DNA of 64,000 nucleotides. Source: Sulfuriferula sp. Lineage in GTDB: Bacteria > Pseudomonadota > Gammaproteobacteria > Burkholderiales > Sulfuriferulaceae. The notes under the pieces are model-generated. The model had not been told where the DNA came from. It was given only the letters and a program-made list of their open reading frames with translations, and did no database searches. The first letter of the stretch is position 1; every line of letters begins with the position of its first letter. The stretch spans positions 355,408 to 419,407 of the forward strand of contig JARLJL010000013.1 of the NCBI GenBank assembly GCA_031291235.1, read 5' to 3'. Made by a program: the position numbers and the translations under genes. Below are positions 9,128 to 18,630 of this stretch, piece after piece.

Positions 9128-9797
9128 TCCACGTAATTTACAGCCCATAGGCATATTCGGCGGCACATTCGACCCTATCCATTTCGGGCATTTGCGTCTG
9201 GCCGAGGAAATGGCCGAGGCGCTGGCGCTGGATCATGTCCGTTTCATTCCCGCCGGCACCCCGCCGCATCGCAGCCGTCCGCGCACCGATGCGCTGCATC
9301 GGCTGGCAATGGTCAACATAGCGGCCGCCGACAACCCGCGTTTTGTCGTCGACCAGCGCGAAGTGGCACTGCCGCGCCTATCCTACACCGTAGACACGCT
9401 ACGCTCGTTGCGTACCGAGCTCGGTGAGGATCAGCCGTTATGCCTGCTGCTGGGGGCGGATGCCTTCCTCGGACTGTCCAGTTGGCATTGCTGGCAAGAG
9501 CTATTCGGCCTCGCCCACATCGCCATCGCCCATAGACCAGGCTTCCCGCAAAGCACCTGGAAAGACGCCATGCTGGATATACTTCGCGACGAAATCGAAA
9601 CACGCATGGCCAATCCGGAGGACCTGAATACCTGTCCCGCCGGATTGATCGTTACGCGTCCGATTACGGCACTGGATATTTCAGCCACGCATATTCGTGA
9701 TACCTTACGCGCTGGACGCAATCCGCGCTATTTACTCCCCGATGCGGTGCTCGATTACATACAGACCCATCAACTTTACCTACCGGAACCCGCATGA
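9105..9797 (+). CDS. nadD: Nicotinate-nucleotide adenylyltransferase
   Basis: About 230 residues with a GTG start at 9105 inside the proA 3' end; a second in-frame GTG at 9120 cannot be excluded. The nucleotidyl-transferase motif [18 protein letters not shown] is intact, and the C-terminal [13 protein letters not shown] is the second signature. It adenylates nicotinate mononucleotide in NAD synthesis. Its stop overlaps the rsfS start (ATGA). The proA-nadD-rsfS-rlmH-maf-rng order is common in betaproteobacteria. Confidence 0.96.
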   Translation: MTDTYVGNPRNLQPIGIFGGTFDPIHFGHLRLAEEMAEALALDHVRFIPAGTPPHRSRPRTDALHRLAMVNIAAADNPRFVVDQREVALPRLSYTVDTLRSLRTELGEDQPLCLLLGADAFLGLSSWHCWQELFGLAHIAIAHRPGFPQSTWKDAMLDILRDEIETRMANPEDLNTCPAGLIVTRPITALDISATHIRDTLRAGRNPRYLLPDAVLDYIQTHQLYLPEPA

Positions 9798-10150
9798 ACA
9801 CAGATCAGATCACCGCCGCCGTTGTTGACGCCATTGAAGATATCAAGGGGCAGGACATCACCGTACTCGACGTTTCCGCCCAGAGCTCGTTATTCGAACG
9901 CATGGTCATTGCCAGCGCAGACTCTACTCGCCAGACCAAGGCCATCGCCCACAACGTGCAGGAAAAACTCAAGGAAGTCGGTATTCCCGACCAAGGCATC
10001 GAAGGCCTGGCCTCGGGCGAATGGGTATTGCTCGATCTGGGCAGCGTCATCGTTCACGTCATGCAGCCTGCCGTACGTCAGTATTACAATCTGGAAGCGC
10101 TATGGAGCGCTGCTGCCGACCAGCGCAGCCGCCGTCAGAGCGAAGCCTGA
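9794..10150 (+). CDS. rsfS: Ribosomal silencing factor RsfS
   Basis: 118 residues with the RsfS/YbeB fold: the DITVLDVSAQSSLFERMVIA segment, GIEGLASGEWVLLDLGSVIV and the conserved HVMQPAVRQYYNLEALW end. It binds ribosomal protein uL14 and blocks 50S-30S joining when nutrients are scarce. Its start codon overlaps the nadD stop, and rlmH follows 26 bases later; nadD-rsfS-rlmH is a widely conserved set. Confidence 0.97.
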   Translation: MNTDQITAAVVDAIEDIKGQDITVLDVSAQSSLFERMVIASADSTRQTKAIAHNVQEKLKEVGIPDQGIEGLASGEWVLLDLGSVIVHVMQPAVRQYYNLEALWSAAADQRSRRQSEA

Positions 10151-10176
10151 ACGCTGCATTTTAGTAACGTCCGACC

Positions 10177-10647
10177 ATGAAACTGCACATCATCGCAGTG
10201 GGGCAAAAAATGCCGGACTGGATAATCGCCGGCTTTGACGAATACGCCAAACGCATGCCCAGAGAAACGACTATCCATTTAATTGAACTCAAGCCGGAAA
10301 AACGCGCCAGCGGCAAAACCGGCGAACAGATCAAAACGGCGGAACGCGACCGCATCCTTGCCGCCATTCCCCGCGACAGCACTGTATGGGCGCTGGACGA
10401 ACGCGGCGAACAGCTCATCACGGTCTCGCTGGCCGGGCAGCTGCGCGAATGGCAAGGCGCTGGGCGCGACACCTGTTTCATCATAGGCGGCGCAGACGGT
10501 TTGCACGACGATATCAAACAGCGTGGCGACAAACTGTTTGCGCTTTCCCGACTCACGCTCCCGCACGGCATGGTGCGCGTATTGCTGGCAGAACAGCTCT
10601 ACCGCGCCTGGAGCATTACCCAGAATCATCCCTACCATCGTGAATAA
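10177..10647 (+). CDS. rlmH: 23S rRNA (pseudouridine1915-N3)-methyltransferase
   Basis: 156 residues, the exact family length. It is a SPOUT methyltransferase with the knot-forming C-terminus: [19 protein letters not shown] and [20 protein letters not shown], ending in the HPYHRE tail. It methylates the pseudouridine at position 1915 of helix 69 in 70S ribosomes. The last 8 bases overlap the maf start. Confidence 0.98.
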   Translation: MKLHIIAVGQKMPDWIIAGFDEYAKRMPRETTIHLIELKPEKRASGKTGEQIKTAERDRILAAIPRDSTVWALDERGEQLITVSLAGQLREWQGAGRDTCFIIGGADGLHDDIKQRGDKLFALSRLTLPHGMVRVLLAEQLYRAWSITQNHPYHRE

Positions 10648-11257
10648 CTTCCCGCCCCGTATTTATCTGGCCTCCCGTTCCCCGCGCCGACGCGAGCTGC
10701 TGACGCAAATGGGTGTGCATTTCGACGTACTGCTGCTACGCGAAACTGCCGGCCGCTGCGATGTCGACGAAACGCCGATGGAAAACGAGCTCCCCCACGA
10801 CTATGTCGCACGCGTCGCGCTTGCCAAGGCCGATATCGGCTGGCAACGCGCATGTCAGCGCGGCCTCGTCCGTCACCCGGTACTGGGGGCTGACACCACG
10901 GTAACGCTGGACAACGAAATCCTCGGCAAACCCGGCAGCGTCGATCGCGCCATCGATATGCTCGGCAAACTGTCCGGGCGCACGCATCAGGTCATGACCT
11001 CGGTCGCGCTGGCATATATAGATCAGATACATCAACTGACCAGCGTTTCCGAAGTGACCTTCAAACATATGTCTGCAGATGAAATCAGACAATACGCCGC
11101 CAGCAACGAAGCACTGGACAAAGCCGGCGCCTATGCCATACAAGGCCGCGGCGCGATGTTCATTCGCCACCTGAGCGGCAGCTACTCCGGCGTCATGGGC
11201 CTGCCCATATTCGAAACCGCCGAACTGCTGAACCGGTATAATCCATCCACCGCATAG
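10640..11257 (+). CDS. maf: Maf/YhdE-type nucleoside triphosphate pyrophosphatase
   Basis: 205 residues from the GTG at 10640. The frame is open upstream to 10523, but that extension is an out-of-frame shadow of rlmH; family members begin close to the [18 protein letters not shown] motif. [18 protein letters not shown] supplies the catalytic Asp, and [20 protein letters not shown] is the C-terminal signature. Maf enzymes hydrolyse dTTP/UTP or modified NTPs and can restrain septation. It overlaps rlmH by 8 bases; rng follows after 16. Confidence 0.94.
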   Translation: MNNFPPRIYLASRSPRRRELLTQMGVHFDVLLLRETAGRCDVDETPMENELPHDYVARVALAKADIGWQRACQRGLVRHPVLGADTTVTLDNEILGKPGSVDRAIDMLGKLSGRTHQVMTSVALAYIDQIHQLTSVSEVTFKHMSADEIRQYAASNEALDKAGAYAIQGRGAMFIRHLSGSYSGVMGLPIFETAELLNRYNPSTA

Positions 11258-11273
11258 TCGACCGATACCCATC

Positions 11274-12728
11274 ATGAGCGAAGAAATCCTGATCAACGTC
11301 ACCCCGCAAGAAACCCGCGTTGCCGTCATGCATCTGGGCGTAGTACAGGAACTGCATATAGAACGCAGTAGTCAGCGCGGTCTGGTTGGGAATATTTATT
11401 TCGGCAAAGTCTGCCGCGTCCTGCCCGGCATGCAATCTGCGTTCATCGACATCGGTCTGGAACGTGCCGCATTCCTGCATGTGGCCGACATCTGGGAAGA
11501 ACGCCAGCACGGCGGCGAAGAACGTCCGATCGAACGCATACTGTTCGAGGGCCAGGGGCTGATGGTGCAAGTCATCAAGGATCCCATCGGCACCAAGGGC
11601 GCCCGCCTTGCCACCCAGATCAGTTTTGCCGGGCGTTTTCTGGTATACCTGCCGCAGGATTCGCACATCGGCATTTCGCAAAAAATAGAAGATGAGGCCG
11701 AACGCGAACAACTGCGCCAGAAACTGCAGCTCGTGCTGCCCGAAGGCGAGCCCGGCGGTTTCATTATCCGCACCATGGCCGAACAGGCGCAAATCGCAGA
11801 ATTGCAAGCCGACGTCGATTATTTGCGCCGCTTGTGGGCCGATATTCAGAGCCGCGCCAAAGTGGCGGCAGTCAAAACCCTGCTGTATCAGGATCTGAAC
11901 CTGGCGTTGCGCGTGCTGCGCGATTTTGCCAACGACGAAACCAGCCGCATACTGGTGGATTCGCGCGAAACCCATCAAAAGATGTTTGAATTTGCAGAAA
12001 ACTACACCCAGGGCGTTATCGGCAAACTGCAGCATTATGCCGCCGAACGCCCGTTATTCGATCTGTACGCAGTCGAGGCCGAAATCGAAAAAGCGCTGGC
12101 CCGCCGCGTCGATCTCAAATCCGGCGGTTACCTGATCATAGACCAGACCGAAGCATTGACTACCGTCGACGTGAATACCGGCGGTTTTGTCGGGGTGCGC
12201 AATTTTGACGACACCATTTTCAAAACCAATCTGGAAGCGGCGCAAGCCATTGCGCGGCAATTGAGATTGCGCAATCTGGGCGGCATGATCATCGTCGATT
12301 TTATCGATATGGACAATCGCGACCACCAGCAGGAAGTATTTCTGGAATTCAAGAAAGCGCTGTCGCGCGACAGCACGCGCATGTCGGTACACGATTTCTC
12401 GCCGCTGGGGCTGGTGGAGATGACGCGCAAACGCACCCGCGAAAGTCTGGCGCATGTGTTGTGCGAACCTTGCCCGACCTGCCAGGGCCGCGGCGAAGTG
12501 AAAACTGCAAAAACAGTATGTTATGAGATACTGCGGGAGATCGTACGCGAAGCGCGGCAATTCAATGCCAAGGAATACCGCATTCTGGCCTCGCAGCCGG
12601 TCATCGACCTGTTTCTGGAAGAAGAATCGCAAAGTCTGGCGCAACTCGGCGACTTTATCGCCAAGCCGGTATCCTTGCAGGTTGAAACGTTTTATACGCA
12701 GGAGCAGTACGACATCATACTGATCTGA
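11274..12728 (+). CDS. rng: Ribonuclease G
   Basis: 484 residues, the RNase G length and without the long C-terminal scaffold of RNase E. An S1 domain (about 38-120) is followed by the RNase H-like and DNase I-like catalytic domain. The metal-binding Asp residues are in LTTVDVNTGGFVG and GGMIIVDFIDMDN, and the Zn-link is CEPCPTCQGRG. It trims the 5' end of 16S rRNA and decays some mRNAs. It ends the proA-nadD-rsfS-rlmH-maf-rng operon and converges with the FimV-like gene. Confidence 0.97.
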   Translation: MSEEILINVTPQETRVAVMHLGVVQELHIERSSQRGLVGNIYFGKVCRVLPGMQSAFIDIGLERAAFLHVADIWEERQHGGEERPIERILFEGQGLMVQVIKDPIGTKGARLATQISFAGRFLVYLPQDSHIGISQKIEDEAEREQLRQKLQLVLPEGEPGGFIIRTMAEQAQIAELQADVDYLRRLWADIQSRAKVAAVKTLLYQDLNLALRVLRDFANDETSRILVDSRETHQKMFEFAENYTQGVIGKLQHYAAERPLFDLYAVEAEIEKALARRVDLKSGGYLIIDQTEALTTVDVNTGGFVGVRNFDDTIFKTNLEAAQAIARQLRLRNLGGMIIVDFIDMDNRDHQQEVFLEFKKALSRDSTRMSVHDFSPLGLVEMTRKRTRESLAHVLCEPCPTCQGRGEVKTAKTVCYEILREIVREARQFNAKEYRILASQPVIDLFLEEESQSLAQLGDFIAKPVSLQVETFYTQEQYDIILI

Positions 12729-12756
12729 CCACGCCCAGCGCTCTGGCAAAACGCGA

Positions 12757-14430
12757 TCACAAATCCCAGTCCAGGCTGTCGTCGGCTGCGACTTCCTCGG
12801 CAATGCTCGTCTCCGGCTTGCTCAGTATATCCAGAATTTCCTTGAGCCAGATGATGTCGCGATAGACATCCAGACTGAACCCCTGACGACTGCCCTGTCT
12901 GTCATCGTACAACAACTCGCTCAAATAATCGTGGCACTCATGGCCGGGCCATAGCGATACGATTTTTGCCTGAATATGCGGCATCGCCAGCACACCCTCG
13001 CCTTCCTGTTCCAGATGCTGGATCGTCTCCCAGCTTGGCGGCATCAGATTAAAGCGCTGGCGGAATCCGGCCAGTGTCTGATCAAACGAAACGCGATCGC
13101 CTTGTTCGCGATAAATCCCCAGCAGCATAAACCATACTGCAGGATGATTGCGCGGATTGGCGGCAATATCTTCCAGCAATACGGCTATCGCCCGGTCCGT
13201 ATAACCCAGCCCGAGAAACACTTCGGCTTCTTCAGTCACCCGCATCAAATTGGAAACGGATAACGCCTCCGTCTGCACCACATTATTGCGGGGCGATGCC
13301 TGGGTCAGCATATTGCGGCCCGGCAAATCATCTACCGCAAACTCTATATCGGGGTGCTGTTGCGGCGATGGCGCTGCCGGCGTGTCTGTCGACCACAAAT
13401 CATTCGTTGCAGGATCCACCGCGGCGATTGCACCCAATTTGATTTGACCAGCTGCCGTTTGATTGTCGGTAGCAGTCAACATTAAATTAGGCAACTTTCT
13501 GCGCCTGTCCACCATGTAGCCGACTACCAGTACAAGCAACGCCAGACCGCTCCACAGCCAGCCCGACAGCCACCAGCTGACTGGCTTGACGATCACCGGC
13601 TGGGCCTGCTGGGCTTGTGCAATAGCCGTCTTGGTCAATTGCGCCTTCAATAGCACTAGCGCCTGTTTTGCCTGAGCCAATTGCTGCCGGGTAGCAGTAA
13701 TATCGTCACGCAAGTGATCGATCTCTGCCGTTTGCCCGCCTCCGTCTATCGACAGCATCCCCTGCATGCGTTTCAGCGTACTCAGCTGCTCGGCAGACAA
13801 CGGATGTTGTCCCGGCAACCAGGCCAGGCCGGTACTCATGTGCAACGATAAATTCGGCGCCGGTTGCCCGGCAGCGGATACGGTTTCGGCGCGAACAACG
13901 GAGTGCGCTACGGACGGGCGGTGCAATTTGCTTGCATGCACATGTCGTGCTGATCCGTGCTGATTGGACACGGACGGTTTGAGCGGCACTGTCGCTGGCA
14001 CGACTGCCGGACTTACCGTATCAGCCGGATTAGCGGCGCTGGGCGTATTGCTTGGCGCCACATCCAGCAACACAGTATATTTACGTCGCACGGTGCCAGG
14101 GCAACGCATCTCTACTGCAAAAACCAGCACCGGATCATTGATGGCACTCTGCGTCGTCAACAGTAGATAAGGCGCACCCTCAGCATCTTTTAACGTCAAT
14201 TTTGCCTTCTGCAACATGGGCAAGCTGTCGTCGGTCGAATTCATTTGCGCGAGCGCGAAGCAGTTAGCGGATAGATCTTCGGCAGCGTCGCCGGATACGG
14301 GAATAATCAGGTTAAGCGGCTGCCCCAAACCGGACCTGACTTGGGCCGCTCCCAAACCCATAGCTGAAACGAGGCTGCTCGCACTCATCGTCACGACGAA
14401 CAGTACGGCGCTAAATTTGCTGTAACGCAT
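12757..14430 (-). CDS. FimV-like inner-membrane protein
   Basis: 557 residues from the ATG at 14430 (an in-frame TTG overlapping the previous stop lies six codons earlier). After a signal peptide, the start of the mature protein matches the FimV/TspA N-terminal domain (GLGAAQVRSGLGQPLNLIIPV). A Thr/Pro/Val-rich linker, a coiled-coil (around 230-270), one transmembrane helix with flanking WWLSGWLWSGLALL, and a C-terminal TPR-like region follow (VFLGLGYTDRAIAVLLEDI). FimV organises pilus assembly at the pole. No LysM motif is obvious and it is shorter than classical FimV, so it is probably a paralogue. It is coupled to the dynamin-like gene. Confidence 0.7.
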   Translation of the reverse strand: MRYSKFSAVLFVVTMSASSLVSAMGLGAAQVRSGLGQPLNLIIPVSGDAAEDLSANCFALAQMNSTDDSLPMLQKAKLTLKDAEGAPYLLLTTQSAINDPVLVFAVEMRCPGTVRRKYTVLLDVAPSNTPSAANPADTVSPAVVPATVPLKPSVSNQHGSARHVHASKLHRPSVAHSVVRAETVSAAGQPAPNLSLHMSTGLAWLPGQHPLSAEQLSTLKRMQGMLSIDGGGQTAEIDHLRDDITATRQQLAQAKQALVLLKAQLTKTAIAQAQQAQPVIVKPVSWWLSGWLWSGLALLVLVVGYMVDRRRKLPNLMLTATDNQTAAGQIKLGAIAAVDPATNDLWSTDTPAAPSPQQHPDIEFAVDDLPGRNMLTQASPRNNVVQTEALSVSNLMRVTEEAEVFLGLGYTDRAIAVLLEDIAANPRNHPAVWFMLLGIYREQGDRVSFDQTLAGFRQRFNLMPPSWETIQHLEQEGEGVLAMPHIQAKIVSLWPGHECHDYLSELLYDDRQGSRQGFSLDVYRDIIWLKEILDILSKPETSIAEEVAADDSLDWDL

Positions 14431-14444
14431 CGCCACTCTCGCCT

Positions 14445-16367
14445 TCAAACCTGTCCGGCCAGGTCAGTATCGGCCATACAGATCAAGCCCTGTAAAATAA
14501 CGCCGATTTCGCGCTGCTGCTGCTCCAGCATGGCTTGCTGGCCTTTAAGAGCGATGGTTCTGGCTTGCAGGTTATCCAGGTTATCATGGACTTGCTTGAT
14601 ATTTTCGATACGAATCTCCAGTTGCTTCTTGTGATCGCGGATACGCATCACCACTGGATCCAGACTGCGCCGCAGCCAGCTGTCGGCCTCGGTTTTTGCC
14701 AATACGAACATGCCCTGGGCTTCGGCCACCAGGCTGAGATAGAATTTTTTGACCATAAAACGTTTTTCCATGATCAGATTGGCCGGATCGCGGCCGAACT
14801 GATCAACCTGCTGCATTAATACTGCCAGTTTCTGTCGGCAACTATCCAGCGTCAGCAACGGCGGATTCAGCAGCGGGAAACCATGTTCCCGATGAAAGCG
14901 CAAATACGCGGCGTCGAGCAATTCGACAATTTTTGCCGCGCGATCTTCAACGTCGTGAAAACGCTGGATAATCTGCGCAAATAGATCGTTCATCCCTCTC
15001 ACCAACCCCGGCGTTGTCCAGCAGTCTTCCAGACTGGCGCGTCCGACCACCAGCATTTCGTCCAGCACTTCTTCCGCCAGTGCGTCCAGCAACTGGCGCC
15101 CCTGCTCCTGAATAAGCGCACGCGTCACCTTGAAATTCATGGTGGTCGCATCGTAAGCCGATTTTTCCTTGATCAGTTTGTCGCGCAAGTTCGTCACGAT
15201 TTCCCTGTTCTTACCCGAGAATGCGCTCAATTGCTCCATATCCTGACGCACGCCATCAAGCTGCATCGCCACATTCTGCCGGGATGCATTTGCCATGGTT
15301 TGCACTTCGCTGCAGACGGACTTATACAGCATGGCCTGACGTGCCGGTATGATTTGATCCGCCAGCAGACTTTCCAGCACAGCGATGCCGGAACGCTGCA
15401 GCAAAGCCTTGTCGCCGCGAATTTTACCCAGCAACGCCTTCTGCGCAGACAAGGCGATTACCTGATCTTCGCGCAGTTGCAATTGCTGCGCAGTCTGCGC
15501 TTTCTGTTTTTGTATGCTCGATGCGATTTCAGCGTCGGACTTGAGGTCGTCCCATAACATATCGACCTTATTCAGTATCGCCACATGATAATTGGCATGA
15601 CGCCGCACGCTGCTTTCCCAGATATCCAGATCCGAGCGCGTCACGCCGGTATCGGTTGCCAACAGGAACAGCACTGCATGGGCATTCGGTATTGTATTCA
15701 GGGTCAGTTCCGGCTCTGCCCCCAGCGCATTCAAGCCGGGCGTATCCAGTATGGCGAGGCCGCTCTTGAGCAAAGGGTGCGGAAAATTAATCATGGCATA
15801 GCGCCAGACCGGCACTTCCACCTTGCCATCTACGGATTTGGCAACATCATCGGCATCGCACAGCCCCATGGCCTGCGCATCGGCGATGGACACCCTTTTC
15901 ACATCGGCCAGTGTGCCCATGGCGCTACTCATCTGCTGGGCATTATCGGGTTCCAGCCGTACGCTGCTCCATTCAATCGGCAAGCGCTTCAAGCGCGAGA
16001 TGGAATCGTCGCGCAAGCGCGTTTCGATAGGCAGCAAGCGCAAATAAGGTTCGCTATCCATATCGTAAAACAATTCGGTCGGGCACATCGTAGTACGGCC
16101 GACATCGGACGGCAGCAGCCGCTGTTTAAGATCGGCAAAAAACAGAGCGTTAATCAGCTCGGACTTGCCGCGCGAAAATTCGGCCACAAAAGCCAGCAGC
16201 AATTTATCGCGCTTAAGACTTTCGGCCAGATCATACAAACGCAAACTTTGGCCTGCCTCGACTTCGGTATGACGCTCCAGCCAGCCGCGATATGATTCCA
16301 GCGTCGCCAGAATCTCGTTGCGCCGCTTCTGGTACTGTTCTATCCCTTGGTCAAGCCCGTTATCCAT
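14445..16367 (-). CDS. Bacterial dynamin-like GTPase
   Basis: 640 residues from the ATG at 16367, chosen because AGGAG lies at ideal spacing; the upstream in-frame extension has no such site. G1 is AEFSRGKSELINAL (about residues 62-75), where the usual first Gly is Ala. G2 is probably the Thr pair in GRTTMCPTELF. G3 is LDTPGLNALG and G4 is NKVDML. Long helices after about residue 330, including a coiled-coil near the C-terminus, fit the dynamin stalk. Such proteins remodel or tether membranes. It is followed immediately by the FimV-like membrane protein, which suggests a joint role at the envelope. Confidence 0.83.
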   Translation of the reverse strand: MDNGLDQGIEQYQKRRNEILATLESYRGWLERHTEVEAGQSLRLYDLAESLKRDKLLLAFVAEFSRGKSELINALFFADLKQRLLPSDVGRTTMCPTELFYDMDSEPYLRLLPIETRLRDDSISRLKRLPIEWSSVRLEPDNAQQMSSAMGTLADVKRVSIADAQAMGLCDADDVAKSVDGKVEVPVWRYAMINFPHPLLKSGLAILDTPGLNALGAEPELTLNTIPNAHAVLFLLATDTGVTRSDLDIWESSVRRHANYHVAILNKVDMLWDDLKSDAEIASSIQKQKAQTAQQLQLREDQVIALSAQKALLGKIRGDKALLQRSGIAVLESLLADQIIPARQAMLYKSVCSEVQTMANASRQNVAMQLDGVRQDMEQLSAFSGKNREIVTNLRDKLIKEKSAYDATTMNFKVTRALIQEQGRQLLDALAEEVLDEMLVVGRASLEDCWTTPGLVRGMNDLFAQIIQRFHDVEDRAAKIVELLDAAYLRFHREHGFPLLNPPLLTLDSCRQKLAVLMQQVDQFGRDPANLIMEKRFMVKKFYLSLVAEAQGMFVLAKTEADSWLRRSLDPVVMRIRDHKKQLEIRIENIKQVHDNLDNLQARTIALKGQQAMLEQQQREIGVILQGLICMADTDLAGQV

Positions 16368-16400
16368 GGTGTAGCACTCCTGAGTCCCCTGCTTATTATC

Positions 16401-16427
16401 ATGGCGCGATTGCTCGCAATTCGCCAT
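16401..16427. repeat. Interrupted 11-bp inverted repeat upstream of the dynamin-like gene
   Basis: ATGGCG (16401) pairs with CGCCAT (16422-16427), and inside it ATTGC (16409) pairs with GCAAT (16416-16420), giving an almost continuous hairpin with a tiny loop. It lies in the 133-base gap between yggT and the dynamin-like gene, in the leader of the latter on the minus strand. The plus-strand copy is followed by T4, but no plus-strand gene needs it. Its role is unknown; the rest of the gap shows nothing recognisable apart from the Shine-Dalgarno. Confidence 0.4.
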
Positions 16428-16500
16428 TTTCATCACTGTACATCAAAGTCTCGCCAGGCGGCCAATCAGGTCAACTGGCGCCAATTATTATTCTGCGCAT

Positions 16501-17076
16501 TCAGAGCAAATGGCGCGCCCATATATCCATCCATGCCAGCGGAAAACTGACGACGAACTGACACAGCAGCAAGAAAATCATGGGCGACAAATCCACGTTA
16601 CCCACCAGCGGCACCATACGCCGAAACGGGCGTAGCAGCGGCGCAGTCAGCGAATCGAAAACCGCCATGAACGGCGAAAACGGATTCACGATGGACAAAA
16701 CCGCCGTCACCAGCACCAAACCCATGAGCACGTAACATACCAGTGTCAGCAACGCCACCAGAGACAGCAACACAAACCCCGACAGCACGCCGACCCCCGC
16801 CACCGCAAAAGGAAATCCTTGCAAGGCATACAGGATCAGCGTCAGGACAAATTGCAACACCACAGCCAGCGACAAGGTCGCCATATCCAGGCCGAACAGC
16901 CCTGGAACGATTCGCCGCAATGGGCGCACTGCAAAATCGGTAAATTTCACCACGAACTGAGCGAACGGATTTTGGAACGGAACGCGCATCCATTGCATAT
17001 AAACACGCAACAACAGCGCGATCAAGAATAAATTTGTCACATTTTGTAAAATGAAAGCCAACGCCTGATTCAACAT
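16501..17076 (-). CDS. yggT: YggT family integral membrane protein
   Basis: 191 residues from the ATG at 17076; the longer frame to 17160 would run into proC. Two copies of the YggT repeat are present, each with a hydrophobic helix and an R-P-L/F-R-R motif: FAVRPLRRIVPGLFGLD and APLLRPFRRMVPLVGNVDLS. Four to five transmembrane helices are predicted by eye. Homologues are linked to osmotic or ion stress and to cell division loci. It follows proC by 16 bases in the conserved yggS-proC-yggT operon. Confidence 0.93.
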   Translation of the reverse strand: MLNQALAFILQNVTNLFLIALLLRVYMQWMRVPFQNPFAQFVVKFTDFAVRPLRRIVPGLFGLDMATLSLAVVLQFVLTLILYALQGFPFAVAGVGVLSGFVLLSLVALLTLVCYVLMGLVLVTAVLSIVNPFSPFMAVFDSLTAPLLRPFRRMVPLVGNVDLSPMIFLLLCQFVVSFPLAWMDIWARHLL

Positions 17077-17092
17077 ATCGATTATGCGGCCT

Positions 17093-17899
17093 TTATGCCA
17101 ATGCATCCCCCAATTCCTTGGAACGACGTGCGGCAGCATGCACTGCCTGAACGATGGCATCCTGCACGCCGGCTGCCTGCATACTCAGTATAGCCTGTTC
17201 TGTCGTCCCGCCTTTAGACGTTACTCGCGCACGCAACTCGGCCACATCCTCGGTGCCGGCTTCAGCCAGCTTGGCCGCGCCTAAAAACGTTTCCAGCGTT
17301 AACTGCCTGGCCGCGTCCGCGCTCAATCCCAAATCCATTCCGGCCTGCTGCATAGCTTCCATAAAATAGAAAACGTAAGCAGGGCCGCTACCGGAAACGG
17401 CAGTAACCGCATCCATCAACGCCTCCTGTTCCAGCCACACTACACTACCGGCAGCCTCCATGATCATTTCGGCCTGGCTACGTTGCGGCGCGCTCACGGC
17501 AGGCAACGCAAATAGCGCAGTGACCCCAGCGCCGACCATTGCCGGGGTATTCGGCATGGTGCGCACTACCAGATCATACCCTCCCAGCCATGCGGACAAA
17601 GTCGAAGCCCGAATCCCCGCTGCGATAGACACCACCAGCTGTTTATTCAGCAACGGTTTTAATTGCCCTGCGACCGACTGCAATTGCTGCGGCTTCACCG
17701 CCAGCACGATCACATCCGCCGCCACCGCGGCCTCATTCAGTTCTGCACTGACGGCTATTCGGAATTCGTTACGCAAGCGGTGTTGCGCATCGACATTGTG
17801 TTCGACTGCACTGATTTTTTCAGCGCCGAAACCTTCACGCAACAAACCAGCAATCAATGCCGAAGCCATGTTGCCGCCACCAATAAATACTATATGCAT
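17093..17899 (-). CDS. proC: Pyrroline-5-carboxylate reductase
   Basis: 268 residues, standard length. The N-terminal Rossmann dinucleotide-binding motif is IVFIGGGNMASALIAGLL; the signature VSGSGPAYVFYFMEAM and the TSKGGTTEQAI segment (substrate-binding region) are intact. It reduces pyrroline-5-carboxylate to proline with NAD(P)H, completing the pathway whose second enzyme, proA, is at 7871-9127. It lies between yggS (8-base gap) and yggT. Confidence 0.98.
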   Translation of the reverse strand: MHIVFIGGGNMASALIAGLLREGFGAEKISAVEHNVDAQHRLRNEFRIAVSAELNEAAVAADVIVLAVKPQQLQSVAGQLKPLLNKQLVVSIAAGIRASTLSAWLGGYDLVVRTMPNTPAMVGAGVTALFALPAVSAPQRSQAEMIMEAAGSVVWLEQEALMDAVTAVSGSGPAYVFYFMEAMQQAGMDLGLSADAARQLTLETFLGAAKLAEAGTEDVAELRARVTSKGGTTEQAILSMQAAGVQDAIVQAVHAAARRSKELGDALA

Positions 17900-17907
17900 A
17901 AATCATC

Positions 17908-18597
17908 CTATCCTTTTAATCTGCTTCCAAACAAGGCCGTTCCCACGCGTACTATCGTCGCGCCTTCGGCAATAGCCGCCTCAAGGTCGTCCGACATCCC
18001 CATGGACAAGGTATCCAGCCCCGCTCCATGCGCATTCAATCGCTCAAGACATTGCCGCAACAAGGCAAATTGCACTCTCTGCAAGGCCACATCCGCAGTT
18101 GCCTGAGGTATCGCCATCAAGCCGCGCAAACGCAGTCCCGGCAAATCCCGAACTGCAGCCGCCAGGTCGGCCAACTCAGCCGGCGCTACGCCGCTTTTGC
18201 TTGCCTCCCCGCTCACGTTCACCTGCAAACAGACATTCAACGGCTGTTGCCCGGGTTGACGTGCTGCTGACAAACGCTGCGCGATAATAGCGCGATCTAC
18301 GCCGTGCACCCAATCAAAGCTGGCTGCAATTTGTGCCGTCTTGTTACGTTGTATCGGCCCGATGAAATGCCAGCTCAAATGCAAATCCGACAATACCGTT
18401 ATTTTAGCAATCGCTTCCTGCACGTAACTCTCGCCGAACGCCTGCTGCCCGGCATTTGCCAACCCACGCACCGCATCGGCAGAACAGTTCTTGCTTACCG
18501 CCAACAGCATAACATCCTGCGCCGAACGTCCTGCCGATTCGGCAGCAGCCGCAATTCGCGCGCGAACTGCTTGCAATGTGCTTTTCTCTGTGTCCAT
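17908..18597 (-). CDS. yggS: YggS family pyridoxal-phosphate homeostasis protein
   Basis: 229 residues from the ATG at 18597; the frame extends to 18687 but that part lies beyond the pilT start region and is not conserved-looking. It has an alanine racemase-like TIM barrel with the PLP Lys in MLLAVSKNCSADAV, followed by AFGESYVQEAIAKI, WHFIGPIQRNK and the LSMGMSDDLEAAIAEGATIV phosphate-binding end. It binds and buffers PLP without known catalysis. It heads yggS-proC-yggT and diverges from pilT across 33 bases. Confidence 0.95.
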   Translation of the reverse strand: MDTEKSTLQAVRARIAAAAESAGRSAQDVMLLAVSKNCSADAVRGLANAGQQAFGESYVQEAIAKITVLSDLHLSWHFIGPIQRNKTAQIAASFDWVHGVDRAIIAQRLSAARQPGQQPLNVCLQVNVSGEASKSGVAPAELADLAAAVRDLPGLRLRGLMAIPQATADVALQRVQFALLRQCLERLNAHGAGLDTLSMGMSDDLEAAIAEGATIVRVGTALFGSRLKG

Positions 18598-18600
18598 AAT
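18571..18600 (+). promoter_or_regulatory. Candidate sigma-70 promoter for pilT-pilU
   Basis: TTGCAA (18571-18576), an 18-base spacer and CATAAT (18595-18600) give a predicted start near 18607, 24 bases before the pilT ATG. The -10 overlaps the yggS start codon on the other strand. GGGGA lies at Shine-Dalgarno distance before pilT. The -35 is a weak match. Confidence 0.4.
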
Positions 18601-18630
18601 AGCCAAAAGTAAACTGGGGAACCATAACAA

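Noticed and set aside
7865..9166. 433-residue open frame opposite proA (minus strand)
   Set aside because: It mirrors proA along its whole length and shows only low-complexity Gly/Asp/Arg sequence, as expected from antisense translation.
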